A stretch of 64,000 nucleotides of DNA from Mesorhizobium mediterraneum (GCF_002284565.1 NZ_NPKI01000041.1:1-64000), one strand, 5' to 3'. Positions 49,379 through 59,100 are shown, counted from the stretch's first letter. Made by a program: numbers and translations. The notes: generated by a model from the letters alone, not told the origin.

Positions 49379-50644
49379 ATGAATGAATCCAGCCATCACG
49401 TCGTTGTCGTCGGGGCAGGCTTTGGCGGGCTCGAATTCACCCGCGCGCTTGACGGTGCGCCGGTGCGCATCACCATGATCGACAAGCGCAACCACCATCT
49501 CTTCCAGCCGCTGCTCTACCAGGTGGCGACCACGGCGCTGGCGACCTCGGAAGTCGCCTGGCCGATCCGCCATCTCCTGCGCAAGCGCAAGGACGTGACG
49601 ACGCTGCTCGCCACCGTCAGCGGTGTCGACCGCGCCGGCAAACGCGTGCTGCTCGATGATGGCAATGCGGTCGCCTACGACACGTTGCTGCTGGCCACCG
49701 GCGCCCGCCACGCCTATTTCGGCCATGACGAATGGGAGCCTTTCGCACCGGGGTTGAAGACGCTGGAGGACGCCACCACCATTCGACGGCGCATTCTGCT
49801 CGCTTTCGAGCAGGCCGAGCGGGAAACCGATCCCACCAAGCGCCAGGCGCTGCTTACGCTGGCGATCGTCGGTGGCGGGCCGACCGGCGTGGAACTGGCC
49901 GGCACTATTGTCGAACTGGCGCACGACACGCTGCGCGGCGAGTTCCGCAACATCGACACGCGGCAGACGCGCGTGGTGCTGATCGAGGCCGGCGACCGCG
50001 TCCTTCCCAATTTCGCCCCGGAACTCTCCGATTACGCCAGCAAGGCGCTCGAGCGGCTCGGCGTGACGGTCGAACTCGGCCGGCCCGTCACGCGCTGCGA
50101 TGCCGAGGGCGTGGTTTTCGGTGATACGCACCTGCCGGCCAGGACGATCCTGTGGGCAGCCGGGGTCGCCGCTTCGCCGGCCGCCGAATGGCTGGGGGCG
50201 GCGGCGGACCGGGCTGGCAGGGTGCTCGTTGAGCCCGACCTGACCGTGCCGGGCAGCCCGGAGATTTTCATCGTCGGTGACGCTGCACATGTCCTGCGGC
50301 CGGATGGCCGCATGGTGCCCGGCGTCGCACCTGCCGCCAAACAGCAAGGCCGGCATGTCGCCGCGACGATCAAGGCCCGGCTTGCCGGCGACGCAACCCC
50401 GCGGCCGTTCCACTACAAGCATGACGGCGATCTGGCCACGATCGGCAAGCGCGCCGCCGCGATCGATTTCGGCTGGATCAAGCTCACCGGCCGGCCGGCC
50501 TGGTGGCTGTGGGGCCTCGCGCACATCTACTTCCTGATCGGCTTCCGTAACCGGCTTGCGGTTTCACTGAGCTGGCTATGGATCTACGTGACAGGTCAGC
50601 GCAGCGCGCGGCTAATCACCCAAGGCGACGACGACAGGAACTGA
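49379..50644 (+). CDS. Type II NADH dehydrogenase (NDH-2)
   Basis: From ATG 49379 (CCGGAG upstream) the protein is 421 residues. It has two dinucleotide motifs, VVVGAGFGGLEF for FAD and LAIVGGGPTGVELAG for NADH. The Q-site region is VAPAAKQQGRHVA. The C-terminus has amphipathic and hydrophobic stretches (WWLWGLAHIYFLIGF) for membrane attachment. It passes electrons from NADH to quinone without proton pumping. The gene stands alone. Confidence 0.92.
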   Translation: MNESSHHVVVVGAGFGGLEFTRALDGAPVRITMIDKRNHHLFQPLLYQVATTALATSEVAWPIRHLLRKRKDVTTLLATVSGVDRAGKRVLLDDGNAVAYDTLLLATGARHAYFGHDEWEPFAPGLKTLEDATTIRRRILLAFEQAERETDPTKRQALLTLAIVGGGPTGVELAGTIVELAHDTLRGEFRNIDTRQTRVVLIEAGDRVLPNFAPELSDYASKALERLGVTVELGRPVTRCDAEGVVFGDTHLPARTILWAAGVAASPAAEWLGAAADRAGRVLVEPDLTVPGSPEIFIVGDAAHVLRPDGRMVPGVAPAAKQQGRHVAATIKARLAGDATPRPFHYKHDGDLATIGKRAAAIDFGWIKLTGRPAWWLWGLAHIYFLIGFRNRLAVSLSWLWIYVTGQRSARLITQGDDDRN

Positions 50645-50802
50645 CGTCTCCGCCCGCGCGCATTCATCGGCACGTCATCTGTTCCTGATGGACTCGACCG
50701 GATTTCGGCGCGAAGCTTTGCTTCGGGCAGGGCTTGGCACGCCGTTGAAGGCAGGCATGTTGCCGAAGCCTGACATGCCGTCGAACAGGAGAAAACAAAG
50801 CA

Positions 50803-52782
50803 ATGCTCGAACTGCTTCAACCCGTCTCCCGTCGCGGGTTCCTTGCCAGCGCCGCCGCCACCGGAGCGCTGATCATGCTTCACCCGTTCTCCGCTCGCGC
50901 TCAGGGGAATCAGGCGCATCTCAGGATCATGGAGACGACCGACATCCATGTGAATGTCCTGCCTTACGATTACTACGCCGACAAAGAGAACGACACGATG
51001 GGACTATCACGCACCGCTTCGCTGATCGATGCGGTGCGCAAGGAAGCCACCAATGCGATGCTGATCGACAATGGCGACCTTCTGCAGGGCAACCCGATGG
51101 GCGACTATATTGCCTACGAGCGGGGGATGAAGGATGGCGACCTGCATCCGGTCATGAAGGGCATGAACCTGCTCGGCTATGAATGCTCGACGCTCGGCAA
51201 CCACGAATTCAATTACGGCCTGCCGTTCATGGACAAGGTGCTGGCGGGCGCCAATTTTCCGTTCGTCTGCGCCAACCTGATCCGCGGCACCGAACTCGCT
51301 GCGAACCCGCGGGACGACAAGCTCTATCTCAAGCCTTACGTCATCCTCGACAAGAAGATCAGGGACGGGTCCGGCGCCGAGCAGCCTCTCAGGATCGGCG
51401 TCATCGGCTTCGTGCCGCCGCAGATCATGGTCTGGGACCTGAAGAATCTCGAGGGCAACGTCAAGACGCGCGACATTGTCGAGGCGGCCAAGGCGTGGGT
51501 GCCGCAGATGAAGGAGGAGGGCGCCGACATCATTATTGCGCTCTCACATTCCGGCATCGACGTGAAGCAGGGCGACATGATGGAAAACGCCTCGTTCTTC
51601 GTCGCTGGCGTCGAGGGCATCGACGCAGTGTTCACCGGCCACCAGCATCTCGTCTTTCCCGGCAAGAAGGACTTTCAGGCGCTCGAGGCCGTCGATACTG
51701 AAAAGGGCACGCTGCAGGGCAAGCCTGCCGTCATGGGCGGCTTCTGGGGCTCGCATATGGGTCTGATCGACTTGTTGCTGGAGCGCGACGGGTCGAAATG
51801 GCGGGTCGTCTCGGCGACCTCCGAGGCACGGCCGATCTACGAGCGGGTCGAGAAGGCGAACAAGCCGACGGTCGCTGACGACCAGCGCATCGTCGATGCG
51901 CTGAAAGAAGATCACGAGGCGACGCTTGCCTATGTGCGCCGGCCGGTCGGGAAAACCTCGGCGCCGCTCTATTCCTATTTCGCGCTGGTCGCCGACGATC
52001 CGTCGGTGCAGATCGTCAGCCAGGCGCAGGCCTGGTATCTCAGGGATATCCTCAAAAATACGCAGTGGAAGGACGTGCCGCTGCTGTCGGCGGCGGCGCC
52101 CTTCAAGGCCGGCGGGCGCAACGGCGCCGACTACTATACCGACGTTCCCGTGGGCGACATCGCCATCAAGAACGTCGCTGATCTCTATCTCTATCCGAAC
52201 ACTGTCCGCGCCGTCGAAATCACCGGGGCTGAAGTGAAGGATTGGCTGGAAATGTCGGCCGGTATCTTCAACCAGATCGAGCCCGGTAAGCCCGACCAGC
52301 CGCTCATCAACACCGATTTCCCATCCTACAATTTCGACGTGATCGACGGCGTCACCTACCGGATCGATCTGTCGCGGCCGCCGAAATATGATTCCAAGGG
52401 CGGGCTGGTGAACGCCGGATCGAGCCGCATCGTCAACTTGATGTTCGACGGAAAACCAATTGATCCCCAACGAAAATTCGTCGTCGCCACCAACAACTAC
52501 CGCGCCGGCGGTGGCGGCAATTTCCCGGAGATCGACGCCTCGAAGATCATCTACGAGGCGCCGGATACCAACCGCGACGTGATCGTGCGCTACCTCATCA
52601 GCCAAGGCACGATCAACCCGTCGGCGGACGCCAACTGGTCGTTTGCGCCAATGCCTGGAACCAGCGTGGTGTTCGAGACCGGCGCCAAGGCGAAGGATTT
52701 TATTGCGCAGGTGAAGTCGCTGAAGATCGAACCGGCAGGCGAAGGCGAAGCAGGGTTTGCCAAGTACCGCATCACTCTCTGA
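50803..52782 (+). CDS. cpdB: Tat-exported 2',3'-cyclic-nucleotide 2'-phosphodiesterase / 3'-nucleotidase
   Basis: The 659-residue protein has a twin-arginine signal, SRRGFLAS at residues 9-16, ending near ARAQG. The metallophosphatase domain shows TTDIHVN (Asp47, His49), IDNGDLLQG, LGNHEFNYG, ALSHSGID and FTGHQH. The C-terminal 5'-nucleotidase domain carries NNYRAGGGGNF. This matches CpdB, which degrades nucleotides in the periplasm. Tat use would suit folding with metal before export. The gene has its own leader with a short CGAAGC/GCTTCG hairpin. Confidence 0.92.
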   Translation: MLELLQPVSRRGFLASAAATGALIMLHPFSARAQGNQAHLRIMETTDIHVNVLPYDYYADKENDTMGLSRTASLIDAVRKEATNAMLIDNGDLLQGNPMGDYIAYERGMKDGDLHPVMKGMNLLGYECSTLGNHEFNYGLPFMDKVLAGANFPFVCANLIRGTELAANPRDDKLYLKPYVILDKKIRDGSGAEQPLRIGVIGFVPPQIMVWDLKNLEGNVKTRDIVEAAKAWVPQMKEEGADIIIALSHSGIDVKQGDMMENASFFVAGVEGIDAVFTGHQHLVFPGKKDFQALEAVDTEKGTLQGKPAVMGGFWGSHMGLIDLLLERDGSKWRVVSATSEARPIYERVEKANKPTVADDQRIVDALKEDHEATLAYVRRPVGKTSAPLYSYFALVADDPSVQIVSQAQAWYLRDILKNTQWKDVPLLSAAAPFKAGGRNGADYYTDVPVGDIAIKNVADLYLYPNTVRAVEITGAEVKDWLEMSAGIFNQIEPGKPDQPLINTDFPSYNFDVIDGVTYRIDLSRPPKYDSKGGLVNAGSSRIVNLMFDGKPIDPQRKFVVATNNYRAGGGGNFPEIDASKIIYEAPDTNRDVIVRYLISQGTINPSADANWSFAPMPGTSVVFETGAKAKDFIAQVKSLKIEPAGEGEAGFAKYRITL

Positions 52783-52842
52783 AGACAAAGCTTTTGCGCG
52801 CTAACTCAAACCCACGCCTACAGCGGCGTAGGGTTTGGCGCT

Positions 52843-53832
52843 TCAAGCTGGCGGTGCGAAACGCCGCTTGATCACGGGCATGACCAGATCCAGCGCGTCC
52901 GTGGAAATGCCGCCGGAATAGCCGTCCGGCAACTGGTCGATCAGTTCGGGCTCGTCGAGCCCTTGCGAAAAGCCGCCGCCGGCATAGGGGCCGAGCAGGT
53001 AGACGCGGGTGTCGACGGCATCCATGCGATCCAGAAAACGGTCGGGCCAGCCCCACAGCCATTGGGCGACATTGATCGGGATGAGCAGGGTCCCCTGCCG
53101 GCACGCCTCCGGAACGTAGCCGCTCCAGCCGAGCGCCGCATAGCGCAGGATGCATCGGGTCAGCGATGCACGGCTCAGCGTATGCATGTCTGGCAGCGCC
53201 GTCTTGACCGCCGCGATCGGCCTGTCGCCGCCATACACAGTCAAGCCGGCGCGCTCGGTTGGCTTCAGCGTGGCGAGCCAGGAGGCCAACGTCTCGCCTT
53301 CCTTGGGGTCGTTGCTTTTGATGTTGATGTTGAAACGGCGGTTCGGGAAGTGCTGCAGCACCTCGTCCAGCGACGGCATCATGCCGATCCCCTTGCCGCG
53401 AAACGGAAAGGTCTTGCCGCCATCAGCCGTATAGCCATAGCCGACATCGAGCGCCTTCAACTCGGACATGGCATGGGCGCGCGTTTCTCCCTTGCCTTCA
53501 GTGCGGCAATCCAGCGTCCAGTCGTGGAAGACGGCGAACTTGCCGTCCGTGGTCGGGTGAACGTCGAGTTCGAGCGCGTCCGCGCCAAACGCGAAGGCGG
53601 CTTCCATCGAGGGGATCGTGTTTTCAAGGAAAGGATGGCGTGGCGGCAGCATGCGTTCGGCCGTGCAGGTGTCGGGACCAAGATCCTTGCGATCGAAATC
53701 CTGGGCCATGCCGCGATGGGCGAGCACCGCCGGCGTGCCGGCCGGACGGTTCGACAGCAGCGAGCTGTTGTTGAGCCAGATGCCGCCCGCAGCGACAAGA
53801 AGAGCGACGAGTAAGATCGTCCGTTTGCGCAT
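52843..53832 (-). CDS. Glycerophosphodiester phosphodiesterase family protein
   Basis: The 329-residue product has an N-terminal hydrophobic anchor or signal (about 5-22) and a GDPD barrel. Motifs are LAHRGMAQDF, ENTIPSMEAAFAFGADALELDVH and VFHDWTLDCRTEG. It would split glycerophosphodiesters into glycerol-3-phosphate and an alcohol at the outer face of the membrane. It lies between cpdB and cfa in the opposite direction to cpdB. Confidence 0.9.
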   Translation of the reverse strand: MRKRTILLVALLVAAGGIWLNNSSLLSNRPAGTPAVLAHRGMAQDFDRKDLGPDTCTAERMLPPRHPFLENTIPSMEAAFAFGADALELDVHPTTDGKFAVFHDWTLDCRTEGKGETRAHAMSELKALDVGYGYTADGGKTFPFRGKGIGMMPSLDEVLQHFPNRRFNINIKSNDPKEGETLASWLATLKPTERAGLTVYGGDRPIAAVKTALPDMHTLSRASLTRCILRYAALGWSGYVPEACRQGTLLIPINVAQWLWGWPDRFLDRMDAVDTRVYLLGPYAGGGFSQGLDEPELIDQLPDGYSGGISTDALDLVMPVIKRRFAPPA

Positions 53833-53942
53833 GATGTGATTCCGATTCTTGCAGCCGCATCATGCGTCGGGATCGGACTTTTTCACGGCAGCCAGATTAT
53901 TGCATGGCTGCAAAATCAGCGATGATGATGTCCCGAACTGAC

Positions 53943-55199
53943 CTAAGCCTTGTAAACCACCTGGCGGACATCGATGTAGCTGGCGCGGAAGCCGGCTTCG
54001 CAATAGTGCAGGTAAAACTCCCAGAGCTTCTTGAAGCGGTCGTCGAAACCAAGCGGGACGATCTTTTCCCAGGACGCCCAGAAGCGGTGGCGCCATTCGG
54101 CGAGTGTGCGGGCATAATCGTCCGGGAAAATGCGCTCGCGAAGATGAGCGAGGCCATGATCGTTGCCGAGCGTTTTCAGGATCGACGGCGTTGGCAGCAT
54201 GCCGCCTGGGAACACGTAACGCTGGATAAAATCCGGCCGCGCGCGATAGGTGTCGTAGGCCTTCTCGTTGATTGTGATGATCTGCAGGCCGGCGGTACCG
54301 CCAGGCCGCAGGCAATCCTTCATCTTGCCGAAAAACACGGGCCAGTATTTTTCGCCGACCGCCTCGAACATCTCGATCGAGGCTATGCGGTCGTAGGATC
54401 CGGTTTCGTCGCGGTAGTCTTGCAGCTTGATATCGACCTTGTCGGCAAGTCCAGCTTTCTGGACGCGCGCTCTGGCGAAATCATGCTGCTCGCGGCTGAT
54501 GGTCAGCCCGGTGATGCGGCAGCCGATCTCGCGCGCGGCGAATTCGGCAAAGCCACCCCAGCCGCAACCGATTTCCAGCACATGGTCTTTCGCGCCGATG
54601 CCCGTGTCCTTGGCCAGCGCGCGATACTTGGCGGCTTGCGCGCTTTCCAGATCGTTGGCGCCAGCCGCATAGAGCGCCGACGAATAGGTCATGCTCGGAT
54701 CCAGCCATTCCTTGTAGAAGGCGTTGCCGAGATCGTAGTGCGCCGAAATGTTGCGCTTCGAGCCGGTGCGGGTGTTTTGATTGAACCAGTGGCGGACACG
54801 CTGGACGGCGTTGATGAGCCAGTTGGCGCCGCCGGCGATGCGCTCTCCGATTTCCGAATTGACCACGAACAGTTCCAGGAAACTGGTTACATCGGGACTG
54901 TCCCAATCGCCGTCGATGTAGGATTCGGCGATGCCGATGGTGCCACCGGTGAAGGCGCGGCCGGGCAAGCGCCAGTTTTTGAGCACTAGTTCGGCGTCCG
55001 GACCCGGCGCCTTGCCGCCGACGAGGACGGCGCGGCCGTCCGGCATCCTCACCTTGAGCGAGCCACGCGGCAGGTTCATCGCCGCCGACAATACCATGCG
55101 CGCCTTGGCCGGCAGGCCCTTGACGGTATCGGCGAAATTGAATTCGTCCAGCCTGACCGCGTCGCCCCACGCAACGTCGGTGTCTTCCTTGTGAGCCAT
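53943..55199 (-). CDS. cfa: Cyclopropane-fatty-acyl-phospholipid synthase
   Basis: From ATG 55199 (GGGGGGCG upstream) the enzyme is 418 residues. It adds a methylene group from SAM to unsaturated membrane lipids. Motifs are NISAHYDLGNAFYKEWLD, VLEIGCGWGGFAEFAARE and QRYVFPGGMLPTP. Such lipids help rhizobia in stationary phase and acid stress. Longer upstream reading is not family-like. Confidence 0.94.
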   Translation of the reverse strand: MAHKEDTDVAWGDAVRLDEFNFADTVKGLPAKARMVLSAAMNLPRGSLKVRMPDGRAVLVGGKAPGPDAELVLKNWRLPGRAFTGGTIGIAESYIDGDWDSPDVTSFLELFVVNSEIGERIAGGANWLINAVQRVRHWFNQNTRTGSKRNISAHYDLGNAFYKEWLDPSMTYSSALYAAGANDLESAQAAKYRALAKDTGIGAKDHVLEIGCGWGGFAEFAAREIGCRITGLTISREQHDFARARVQKAGLADKVDIKLQDYRDETGSYDRIASIEMFEAVGEKYWPVFFGKMKDCLRPGGTAGLQIITINEKAYDTYRARPDFIQRYVFPGGMLPTPSILKTLGNDHGLAHLRERIFPDDYARTLAEWRHRFWASWEKIVPLGFDDRFKKLWEFYLHYCEAGFRASYIDVRQVVYKA

Positions 55200-55444
55200 A
55201 TCACGCCCCCCGAACTTCTGCGGAGCCGGCGCAACAATGGCCAGTTTCCACACTCGCAGTTCATTCGCCAGGGCGCGAACGCCGCTTCCTGATGAATCCC
55301 CGCAGCAATCTTTCATCTCATCAAAGGGAACTTCAAGAGGCAAGGGGCAAGCGAACACGGATCAATGGACAGATTTTGGGGGAGGGCGCTGATCAACGCC
55401 GGAATCACTATGGTTGCAACCACCCAGATGCAGTAGTTGTAGCC

Positions 55445-55579
55445 ATGCGTTACGTTATCGTCATCTGCTCCGCCACGTTCTTCCTGATCTGGGACGGAAT
55501 CTACAATCAGGGCCGCTATCTCGACACCACGGTCAGGGAGATAACGCGCATCGTGCGCTACATCACCAGCCTGGTGTAG
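55445..55579 (+). CDS. 44-residue membrane microprotein, hypothetical
   Basis: A small reading frame codes a hydrophobic segment at about 2-16 (RYVIVICSATFFLIW) followed by a short hydrophilic tail with NQGRYLDTTVREI. The membrane segment and in-frame stop look protein-like, but the ribosome-binding site is weak. It lies divergent from cfa in a 480-bp stretch with no larger gene. Unknown function. Confidence 0.5.
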   Translation: MRYVIVICSATFFLIWDGIYNQGRYLDTTVREITRIVRYITSLV

Positions 55580-55682
55580 GTTTCTTTCCCGCTCAACGCG
55601 TTGTCGCCGCGACATCGTTGCCGGTTGACGCGACCGTTTTGCCCACACAAAACACGCTTGCACATCGATCGAGGAGGCTGGG

Positions 55683-55973
55683 TTGATCCGGCATATCGTT
55701 TTCTTCAGCGCGCGGCACAAAGAGGATGTCGAGGCCGTACGCACGGGCTTGCTGGCGCTGGGCAATATCCCACATTCCCGTCTTTTCGAGGTAACGCTCA
55801 ACACCAAGGTCGACCCGCTTTCGGACGAGATCGACGTGGTCGTTTATGCTGAATTCGAGGATGAGGCCGCTCTGGCCGCCTACAAGGCGCATCCGCTCTA
55901 TGGCGAGACGACCAGCCAGGTCAAACCGCTGCGTGAACTGCGATATTCGGCGGATGTTGTGGCGGCGTCCTGA
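55683..55973 (+). CDS. Dabb (stress-responsive A/B barrel) domain protein
   Basis: The 96-residue protein starts at TTG 55683, preceded by GAGGAGG. It matches the Dabb dimeric ferredoxin-like fold: MIRHIVFFSARHKE, EVTLNTKVDP and YKAHPLYGE. Such small domains occur in stress proteins and some cyclases. The function here is unknown. Confidence 0.82.
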   Translation: MIRHIVFFSARHKEDVEAVRTGLLALGNIPHSRLFEVTLNTKVDPLSDEIDVVVYAEFEDEAALAAYKAHPLYGETTSQVKPLRELRYSADVVAAS

Positions 55974-56005
55974 AAAGAAATCGACCGAAGAGCAACGTGC
56001 TTCGC

Positions 56006-56128
56006 TTACTCCGTCTGAGCGGTCGGTTCGGTCAGATCTGCCCCAGGCTGCTTCGGCGCGCTCCAGACCAGTATGGCAATAACAGCCATCGCGACGACCG
56101 CTGCCGCTATGAACAGCATCTTTCTCAT
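56006..56128 (-). CDS. 40-residue membrane microprotein, hypothetical
   Basis: Begins MRKMLFIAAAVVAMAVIAIL and then has a short polar tail with APKQPGADL. It reads as a single membrane anchor. There is no strong ribosome-binding site; a GTG three codons upstream is an alternative start. Many rhizobial genomes carry such small proteins, but I cannot name a family. Confidence 0.45.
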   Translation of the reverse strand: MRKMLFIAAAVVAMAVIAILVWSAPKQPGADLTEPTAQTE

Positions 56129-56270
56129 TTGGATCACGTAGGTTGATTTCCGGCAACGGCAAGTGTTCCGGAGGTTCGCGTATCGACGCCGCGAGATCGG
56201 CCACCTGGGTCCTTGCGGCGTCAGACGAGGCTCTTGAACCAACTTCCGGAATGATGCACACCGCGCCGGC

Positions 56271-57161
56271 ATGACCGAAACGATGCCAGCAGGCCCTCAT
56301 TCGCTCGACCATCTTGTGCTGCCGACCGCGAGCCTCGACGTAGCGCGGGCGCGGCTGGTTTCGCTTGGATTTGTCGTGGCGCCGACCGGCATCCATCCTT
56401 TCGGAACGGAAAACTGCTGCGTCTTCCTTGAAGACAGCACCTATCTCGAGCCGCTGGCGGTGGGGAACGCGCAAGCTGCGGCGAAAGCGATCGCGGACGG
56501 CAACGTCTTCGTCGCGCGCGATCGTGCCTATCGCGACGAGCGCGGCAATGAGGGATTTTCCGCCCTTGTCCTGGGCACCGAAAATGCGAACGCAGATCAT
56601 ATGCGCTATGTCGAAGCCGGCCTGTCGGCCGGAGACATGCTGAGCTTTTCGCGCGTCTTCGCTGACACAGCGGGAAAGAGCGACACGGCATCGTTCAAAC
56701 TGGCCTTCGCCTCCGGTGCCGGGGCGAAGGACGCATTCCTGTTCGCCTGCGAGCGGATCAATGCGCCGAAAGTGGATCGCACCGCGTTGCAGATCCACCC
56801 CAATGGCGCAACCGGCATCATCGAAGTCGTGGCGGTCAGCGAGAAGCCATCCGAACAGCACCGATTGATCTCGATCGCGGCGCGCAGTCCCACGGCCGGG
56901 CAGGGGAGCACCGCGTTTGGCCTGCCGAACGCGACCTTGACCCTGCTTGACCCCGTCGCTTTCGAAGCGCGCTTCGGCATACCTGCCGGCGCGCCATCGG
57001 AACTCCGCTTCGCGGGGGTAGTCTTTTCAGTTCGCCACGCAGACACGGTCGCAAAGCTGCTTGCAGCCAGTTCCGTCGAACACGACATGCGCGGCAATGA
57101 TATTGTCGTGCGGCCGGCACCCGGGCAGGGTGCGGCCTTCATCTTCCGGGAGATCGCATGA
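56271..57161 (+). CDS. VOC/glyoxalase-like domain protein
   Basis: The 296-residue protein opens with LDHLVLPTASLDVARARLVSLGF, a glyoxalase-like (VOC) start. It contains FGTENCCVFLEDSTYLEPL, which fits the metal-site strands, and a second half that repeats the fold. Reaction unknown. It overlaps kdsA by four bases (ATGA), so the pair is cotranslated; a link to KDO synthesis is not evident. Confidence 0.82.
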   Translation: MTETMPAGPHSLDHLVLPTASLDVARARLVSLGFVVAPTGIHPFGTENCCVFLEDSTYLEPLAVGNAQAAAKAIADGNVFVARDRAYRDERGNEGFSALVLGTENANADHMRYVEAGLSAGDMLSFSRVFADTAGKSDTASFKLAFASGAGAKDAFLFACERINAPKVDRTALQIHPNGATGIIEVVAVSEKPSEQHRLISIAARSPTAGQGSTAFGLPNATLTLLDPVAFEARFGIPAGAPSELRFAGVVFSVRHADTVAKLLAASSVEHDMRGNDIVVRPAPGQGAAFIFREIA

Positions 57162-57988
57162 GCAAGCCCAATTCGTCCGTAACCGTCGGCAATGTCGTCT
57201 TCGGCAACACCGCGCCGCTGTCGCTGATTGCCGGCCCGTGCCAGCTTGAATCACGCCAGCACGCCTTCGACATGGCTGGCGCGCTGAAGGAACTGACTGA
57301 GAAGCTGGGGCTGGGTCTCGTCTACAAGACTAGCTATGACAAGGCCAACCGCACCTCGCTTGGCGGAACGCGCGGCGCCGGGCTCGATGCGGCGCTGCCG
57401 GTCTTCGACGATTTGCGCAAGGCGTTTTCGCTGCCGATCCTGACCGATATCCACACCGAGGAACAGTGCGCGGTCGTGGCGCCGCATGTCGACATCCTGC
57501 AGATTCCGGCTTTCCTCAGCCGCCAGACCGACCTGCTGATCGCGGCGGCAAGAACCGGCAAGGTCGTCAATGTGAAGAAGGGCCAGTTCCTCGCGCCGTG
57601 GGACATGAAGAACGTCGTCGCCAAGATCACCGGTTCCGGCAACGCCAACGTGCTGGTCACCGAGCGCGGCGCATCCTTCGGCTACAACACGCTGGTGTCC
57701 GATATGCGCGCCCTGCCGATCATGGCCGAGATCGGCGCGCCGGTGATTTTCGACGCCACGCATTCCGTGCAGCAGCCGGGCGGGCAGGGCGGCTCCACGG
57801 GCGGCGATCGGCGCTTCGTCGAGACGCTGGCGCGCGCTGCGGTTGCGGTCGGTGTCGCCGGCGTTTTCATCGAGACCCATCAGGATCCCGACAACGCACC
57901 CTCCGATGGCCCCAATATGGTGCCGCTGAAGGATCTTCGGGCGCTGCTTGAAAGACTGATGGCGTTTGACCGCGTCGCCAAGGGTTGA
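57158..57988 (+). CDS. kdsA: 3-deoxy-D-manno-octulosonate 8-phosphate synthase
   Basis: The 276-residue enzyme joins PEP and arabinose 5-phosphate in KDO synthesis for lipid A. Motifs are LIAGPCQLES, KTSYDKANRTS, VDILQIPAFLSRQTDL, NVKKGQFLAPWDMKN and the DATHSVQQPGG block. The gene lies near eno and pdh, as is usual in rhizobia. Confidence 0.97.
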   Translation: MSKPNSSVTVGNVVFGNTAPLSLIAGPCQLESRQHAFDMAGALKELTEKLGLGLVYKTSYDKANRTSLGGTRGAGLDAALPVFDDLRKAFSLPILTDIHTEEQCAVVAPHVDILQIPAFLSRQTDLLIAAARTGKVVNVKKGQFLAPWDMKNVVAKITGSGNANVLVTERGASFGYNTLVSDMRALPIMAEIGAPVIFDATHSVQQPGGQGGSTGGDRRFVETLARAAVAVGVAGVFIETHQDPDNAPSDGPNMVPLKDLRALLERLMAFDRVAKG

Positions 57989-58059
57989 ACCTGAGCTTGT
58001 GGGCGGCAAGCGCCGGTTGTACGTTCCACCGGCAACTAAGTACCTTGGAGGAGGAAGCC

Positions 58060-58263
58060 ATGCCCGTCGCCCGTGTCACCGAAATCACGTCATCCTCGAA
58101 GAAGAGCTTTCAGGACGCTATCGAACTGGGAATTGCGCGCGCTGCAAAGACTTTGAAGAACGTCGAAGGCGCCTGGATCCAGGACCAGAAGGTCGTCGTC
58201 GAGGACGGTAAGATCTCCGCCTACCGCGTCAACATGAAGGTCACCTTCATCTTGGCTGAGTGA
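58060..58263 (+). CDS. Dodecin (flavin-binding)
   Basis: The 67-residue protein starts at ATG 58060 after GGAGGAGG. It shows the dodecin pattern VARVTEITSSSKKSFQDAIE and GAWIQDQKVVVEDGKI, ending in a beta strand. Dodecins form twelve-subunit shells that store or protect flavins. An in-frame upstream start at 57985 overlaps kdsA and is not favoured. Confidence 0.93.
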   Translation: MPVARVTEITSSSKKSFQDAIELGIARAAKTLKNVEGAWIQDQKVVVEDGKISAYRVNMKVTFILAE

Positions 58264-58345
58264 CCGACTAGCGTCGAAAAGTCTGGAACCTTCATTCGCG
58301 CCCCTCATTGTCAAGCATAGCGTCAACGACAACGAGGAGTACACA

Positions 58346-58711
58346 ATGACAACCCAGACAGGACACACAGAAGCCATCGCTGCCTCGCGGGTCATCGGCA
58401 CATCAGTCTACAACACGGAAGGCACGCATATCGGAGACATCGAGGATGTCATGCTCGACAAGTTGTCGAATGGAATCATGTTTGCCGTGATCGGCTTTGG
58501 CGGATTTCTCGGCATCGGCGAGAAGTATCACGCCATTCCGTGGGCGACCCTCGACTATGACGAGAACAAGGGCGGCTACGTCGTGCCGTTCACCAAGGAG
58601 CAACTGAAGGCTGCTCCCGCCTATTCGATCAACGAACTGACGGGCGCCGACGGCGAGGCCGCGCGTGATGCTTCATACAGCTACTACAAGGTCGAGCCTT
58701 ATTGGCACTGA
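58346..58711 (+). CDS. PRC-barrel domain protein
   Basis: The 121-residue protein has a PRC-barrel core: ASRVIGTSVYNTEGTHIGDIEDVMLD, then YHAIPWATLDYDENKGGYVV. PRC-barrels bind RNA or proteins, and many rhizobial examples are of unknown role. GAGGAGT precedes the ATG. It stands between dodecin and a terminator. Confidence 0.88.
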   Translation: MTTQTGHTEAIAASRVIGTSVYNTEGTHIGDIEDVMLDKLSNGIMFAVIGFGGFLGIGEKYHAIPWATLDYDENKGGYVVPFTKEQLKAAPAYSINELTGADGEAARDASYSYYKVEPYWH

Positions 58712-58732
58712 CCTTGATCTGCCGGAATCAAA

Positions 58733-58757
58733 AGGCCCTCGGTTGAACCGAGGGCCT
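58733..58757. terminator. Bidirectional terminator between the PRC-barrel gene and the small lipoprotein
   Basis: An 11-bp perfect stem, AGGCCCTCGGT / ACCGAGGGCCT, with a TGA loop. T- and A-rich ends allow use on both strands between convergent genes. Confidence 0.82.
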
Positions 58758-58771
58758 CTTCTGCAGGATAT

Positions 58772-58894
58772 CTACTCCGCCGCTTGAAGGGTCGACAACT
58801 CTACCGCGCCTTGTTGAGGCTGCTGAGTGTCACACGACGTCAGAAACGCCGCCGCGATCAGGAACAAACTCACAATGCCGCTCAACTGAGACAT
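58772..58894 (-). CDS. 40-residue lipoprotein, hypothetical
   Basis: Begins MSQLSGIVSLFLIAAAFLTSC, a lipoprotein signal with LTSC as the lipobox, then a mature part of only 20 residues (Gln- and Glu-rich). AGGAGGAG sits eight bases before the ATG, a strong sign of translation. It resembles entericidin-size lipoproteins, but I do not assign it there. A longer upstream reading lacks support. Confidence 0.72.
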   Translation of the reverse strand: MSQLSGIVSLFLIAAAFLTSCDTQQPQQGAVELSTLQAAE

Positions 58895-59100
58895 GGCGAA
58901 ACTCCTCCTGTTTCGCCCCGCGCAAGTGCGAGCATAACCAGAAAGTCGCATGCCGCCAAGACTTATGATGACAGCAATTTTTGCTTCGTGAACCGGCATG
59001 GCGGAGGTGGCGGCAATATTTGCGGACACCCCGATTGCGTTTTGCAGCACTTTGGCTAAGACGTGCGCGACGCTTTGTCAGATCAAATCGGGGACATCGT

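Noticed and set aside
50735..50750. Possible sigma-54 element TTGGCACGCCGTTGAA upstream of cpdB
   Set aside because: The -24 half is good, but the -12 position at GG-N10 reads AA rather than GC, which this class of promoter needs.
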